DNA of 64,000 nt from Tigriopus japonicus (taxonomy: Eukaryota > Arthropoda > Copepoda > Harpacticoida > Harpacticidae): positions 2,410,128 to 2,474,127 of the forward strand of contig CM021323.1 in NCBI GenBank assembly GCA_010645155.1, given 5' to 3'. A program made the position numbers and the translations under genes. Below, piece by piece: positions 59,994-64,000 of the stretch (position 1 is its first letter; each line of letters starts with the position of its first letter). The notes below the pieces were generated by a model. That model was not told the origin of the DNA, searched no databases, and worked only from the letters and a program-made list of their open reading frames with translations.

Positions 59994-62900
59994 AGTGTGT
60001 AGTACGTGTGTACAGTGTACCATCATCGGCATTGTAAATTCTGAAATTCAGAATAAGCCAAGTATGGGGTCATGTTTCGTTGCTTGGACGCCCGAACAAT
60101 GAGCCTCAATTCCATAAGCGGAGAGAAGAGGGGGTTTCTAGCTAATGTTCGCATCAAAGTGAGAAATTTGCGTGAAATTTCTTTTGCATTCAGTGCTGAA
60201 TTTGCAAGGACACCACAAAGACAGTTTGACGTTCGAAGAACCTTGGTTGCCTCGAGCCTTGATTTCAAAGAGTTATCCAATTAGATATAGCTCATGGAAG
60301 TCTTCACAGAAATTTCTTCCCAGGCCATGAAATCCTCCTCCCCCTCTTGAATTTAGGGTGAAACCCAATCATATCTGGCCTGGATTTGCTCCAACGAAAG
60401 AGACGAAAATAGACCTCAATTTAGGGGAGGAGAGAAAGAAAGGTCGTGGACGGAGTGAACCTCGGTATCCCCCAAACCGAGGCCAATAGAAGCGAGTCTT
60501 GAATTCGAAAACGCCTGAGCTTTTGCTTGGCCAATTTACAGATGCTAGCTGCCCTTTTACGGAGGACCTTTGCTTACTAAGATTGGTCAATTCAACCGTC
60601 TTGTTCCCCGTGATCATGTTAAATGTGGCCAAGATGAATGTGGGATCGTTCACTTGGTATTTAAAAGTCAACGTGGGGTTTGTTTGCCTTGCTCAGTAAA
60701 ACGTCGTTTGCTTAGGATAAGTGACGTCAATCCGGATCGCAACGTTGCCATTGGGAAACGATACAATGTTGTAAATATGATGGTTGTATTGAACACAAAT
60801 ATTTCTGAGAGATTTGTGGTTACAATCTTCCCACCGAAGAAGAGGAGCGTCCTTGAAGAGTAATGCCAGTCTAGGCGCCAAAAGAGAGTCTTTGAGCTTG
60901 TTTCATGCAAATTTAGAGAGCTATGGAGAAGAACCAACACAAGAAAAACTCTACGTAAGGAGGAAAGCTAAGCAAGTCTAGTTATTAGAAAACTGCTAAT
61001 AACGATCTATGATATGAAAAATTACGAGGACATCAAAAATGATCATCATCGCCATTTCATCCAGCTGTCAGTACACTATTGCAATCTATTGTTTGTTGTA
61101 CGTAGAACGTGCGAGTGCTTGCTTGAAAAATTGAGAATTTCCCATCAGGCATTGTTTGGAGGATCAATCAACCTTCCTTCTTTGTGGTGGCATTGTACGT
61201 TGAAGAAGTGATGTTCATTTTATTGGCTCCATTGATTCGCTTGTTGTTCTCTAACTGTTGGTCGAAAGTGTGCGTGTAAGTGTATTGTGTGCATGAAGTA
61301 GTACCCTTCAAATCTCCATCCTTGAGAAAAGAAGGCTAATAAGTCACAGAAAATGCATGATTGTTGAGAAAAGATTGCAGGGTTTTGTTTCGCTTAGGCT
61401 CATCTTCTGGAATGTTCCACTCTCTCAAACTTCTCCATGTCCAACTGAACGACTTGATTGATTGGAATTGCATCATAATGGAAACTTTTTTGTTTTTTCT
61501 TCTCCACCCATGTTATGTGAACTGCAAAAGGTTGAGAGCCTGAAAGTCTTCTTGGCATCTATGTACACTAAAGAAAGATTTTGTCTTTAAAATATGGGCA
61601 TTTCCCGCCCATTTTGAGCGATTTGAAAACATTCCAAAATCGAGCGATCGATCGATCCAGGTCTTTAAATGGCTTTCAAATTAAGCAATTTGTACTTGAT
61701 CTGTTCGAGGAATGTACACTTTGAGAGATGAAAAACACATTTTATCTGGCCAAGATGATTTCCCATGATTTATGTCGCCATTTTCTCAAGCGAAAAAGAA
61801 ACGCACTCACACTCTGCCGAGCGAATAAAAACACAATGGATCCCAGTTGGCTTTCAGATTTGCTTTTCAAAGTTCTATGTAGCATACTAGTATGTAGAAA
61901 GAGATTCAGCAGCTTTTCGTCAAGCATTTTCTCTTTCTTGCACACCAAAACAAGACGAAGAAAACGAAGGGAACAACAACTCGAGCGAGCTTAATGACTG
62001 CAATAAAGAACAATCGGGATGATGCAATGCAATTATTTGCATCGACTCGTCACTTGTCTCAAGATTTACTGAATTCGAGGTGATTATGTCGGAGCAATTT
62101 GAAATCACTTTCAACACTCCACCCCGCCAATTTCGGTCATGTCTTCTCACACATTCACCAGATAGAAAAGGTCTCCTACAAAGCTAGCCAAGCAGCCAGA
62201 CGAACAGTCCCTAAGGTAAAATAAATGTTCAGTACCTACAATCGTCTCTCAAGGACTTGCTATAAAAGCTCACAATGTTGCGATATTCAATGCAACCAAC
62301 CTTTAACCAAATCAACTGAATAATTAGTCAAAGCGCTTCTAAATTATATAATGGGTGAGCATTGAGCTGTGAGCAACACATTATTCAAGAACTTGATCCT
62401 CTTCTTCCTCATCGTCTGAATAATAAATGCAAGCACGAAAGAGATCAAACAAGTTCCATTTTGTCTACACAGTTGGCTTTGAATAGATTTGAAGGAGGAA
62501 GTTGGCCTCTTTCAAATTCCAGCTCATTTTAAATGAAGGACACAAAAACCCCATTTTGGGGATCTTGATCTGGGATTATAATGGTATCCAAATTGAATGC
62601 GAAACCACATTTCACGGGCGTAGCATTGATACCACATTGAGTTTTGTCAATGCCGACCAAAAAGAGTCCCCGTACTTTGTTCCATTGTTGCATCATCTGA
62701 AGTGATATCTTGACTTTTGATTGGCAAGTCTTTTAAATTAATCTATTCCTGAACTAGAACGCACGCCTCCTTGTTTTAACGACATAATGAGCTATTTATT
62801 TATAAGGAGGAAAGGACCTCCAATGCAAACGATTGATTGGTTGGTTGGTAGGTAGATCTTTGAATTGGCTTCGAGGGAAAAACATAAGATTAAGGTTTCA

Positions 62901-63472
62901 AGTTTTGGCCCTCTCACATTTGGCAGAGTTCCCTTTTCACTTGGATGTTGGTAATTGCTCGACCTTGAATGAGGTTTCAAGGTACGTCTACTACGGTATG
63001 TTCTCATGCGAATAATGTGGCCGGGCAAAATCAAGCGTATACGTAGTACGTTCAAATGGAATGAGCTTTGTCGGGAATATGGCATGGTTCAGTCCTCGAA
63101 ACACTCGGTCACATTGTTTTGACCAATGCCTAGTAATGAAGGCAATTTGTGGAATTGTCAAATAACTCGTAACTAGGATCTCCAAGGATTCGAGTTTCCC
63201 ATGGTACGTTCAAAGCTGAACAATCTTATTGTGGGTTTCTGAAAGGAAAAGAATGAGCCATTCGTTAGATTTCCAGTAAAAGCCTCCCGGCGTGTGTTTT
63301 CTTCGGTTTTCGCTTGTTTTCACCGTTAATGCGTCCATTTGTCCATATCTGTTTCCGTCTTGTCGAGAATATGAACCACGGTCTGAAACTTGTGATAGAG
63401 TAGAAGTCACCTGATACCATGTTCTACCTCATCTTTTAAATTGCCTTGGCTTCCGTCGGCTTCCGTCCTAAA
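59994..63472. other. Intergenic or intronic, no supported exon
   Basis: Several frames of 60-100 residues overlap on both strands at 60369-60940 and none has a recognisable domain. It may be a further part of the PDZ-gene intron. Confidence 0.35.
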
Positions 63473-63745
63473 ATGTGGGCTAAACAAAGCATAATTTTCT
63501 CCTTCCACTATGTTCGTCGTCGGCATCCTCAGTATCATCATCTCTTATCCATTGGCAGACTGATGACTGTTCGTATTACAGGGATTAAAGGTGCATCCAG
63601 CGAAAACTACTACCTAACCCGAGGATTGTATGTACTGTTACAATGTTTCTTGGTCGTACTGATGTTGTTGGTCTTCTCGTTTCTTGTCAATTTCCTGTTC
63701 TCGAATAAATTCTGGCGCTTGACCACAAACGACAAAGAAGTTTAG
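63473..63745 (+). CDS. Small putative membrane protein or exon, unknown
   Basis: From ATG at 63473 (context AAAATGTGG) a 90-residue frame ends at TAG. The N-terminal half is basic; the C-terminal half contains a strong hydrophobic segment, GLYVLLQCFLVVLMLLVFSF, long enough to cross a membrane, followed by a short polar tail. It matches no family I know, and chance cannot be excluded. Confidence 0.3.
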   Translation: MWAKQSIIFSFHYVRRRHPQYHHLLSIGRLMTVRITGIKGASSENYYLTRGLYVLLQCFLVVLMLLVFSFLVNFLFSNKFWRLTTNDKEV

Positions 63746-64000
63746 AAGTGTGCATGACTAAAAGCAAAAAGAAAAGAGCACGTTTCTTGAAGTCAATTTT
63801 GTTGCTACGAAGGGCACTGATCGATTCCAAAACTGAAAAACACCTCCCAAGTCGAAAACACAAATTGTATTTGAGCAATCAATTTTCGAGTCATTCGTTT
63901 TGCTTGGGTAACATATTGGAAAACAGCACCAAAAACGGAAGGATGAGTTTACAGAAAAGAAGGGGTTGATTAGCTAGATTCTTTTTTCACATTTTGTTGC

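Overview
The window is eukaryotic nuclear DNA, gene-poor and rich in transposon remnants. It most resembles an arthropod. A crustacean, possibly a copepod, is my inference from a maT-like mariner (DD37D spacing) and a protostome-type NHERF PDZ exon; no rRNA or mitochondrial marker is present to settle it. Base composition is AT-rich except for a GC-rich island around the HMG-box gene (about 7100-9250). There are no operons and no CRISPR.

Genes I can support are few. The clearest is an intronless HMG-box gene (7861-9084, +) encoding three HMG boxes, two of them a tandem duplicate. The second is the first coding exon of an NHERF/EBP50-like PDZ scaffold (55236-55829, +), ending at a good splice donor. 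The third is a long, very basic, Gln/Pro-rich open frame (43617-45116, +) that I cannot assign. Weaker candidates are an 84-residue minus-strand ORF with one membrane segment (21228-21482), a minus-strand pair of possible exons (9587-10306), a small basic ORF (40257-40511, -), an exon-like ORF ending at a GTATGT donor (32079-32272) and a small membrane ORF near the right edge (63473-63745).

Most other recognisable structure is mobile DNA. From left to right: a nested, self-similar inverted repeat (196-2743) containing an 850-bp repeat that recurs at 49365-50207; a 450-bp terminal-inverted-repeat element with an 8-bp target duplication (3212-3661), with a sister copy at 47421-47891; a CR1/Jockey-like LINE remnant (4385-5538); a 558-bp element with 47-bp inverted termini (10462-11019); a mariner-like short element (16781-17178); a palindromic hAT-type element with a perfect 8-bp duplication (25952-26989); a tandem pair of palindromic MITEs (30311-30848) with a short relative (59858-59993); a small hAT-like element (38249-38488); two full copies (34008-35064, 41291-42332) and one partial copy (58285-58961) of a hAT-like family starting TAGGGACGGGC; and a composite block (49050-52112) in which short inverted arms enclose the 850-bp repeat and an internally deleted mariner (50450-51370).

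The genes do not form a pathway; the HMG and NHERF genes are ordinary housekeeping or regulatory loci separated by transposon-laden intergenic DNA. The most unusual features are the triple-HMG architecture, the nested inverted repeat, and the set of non-autonomous DNA elements that share parts with one another.
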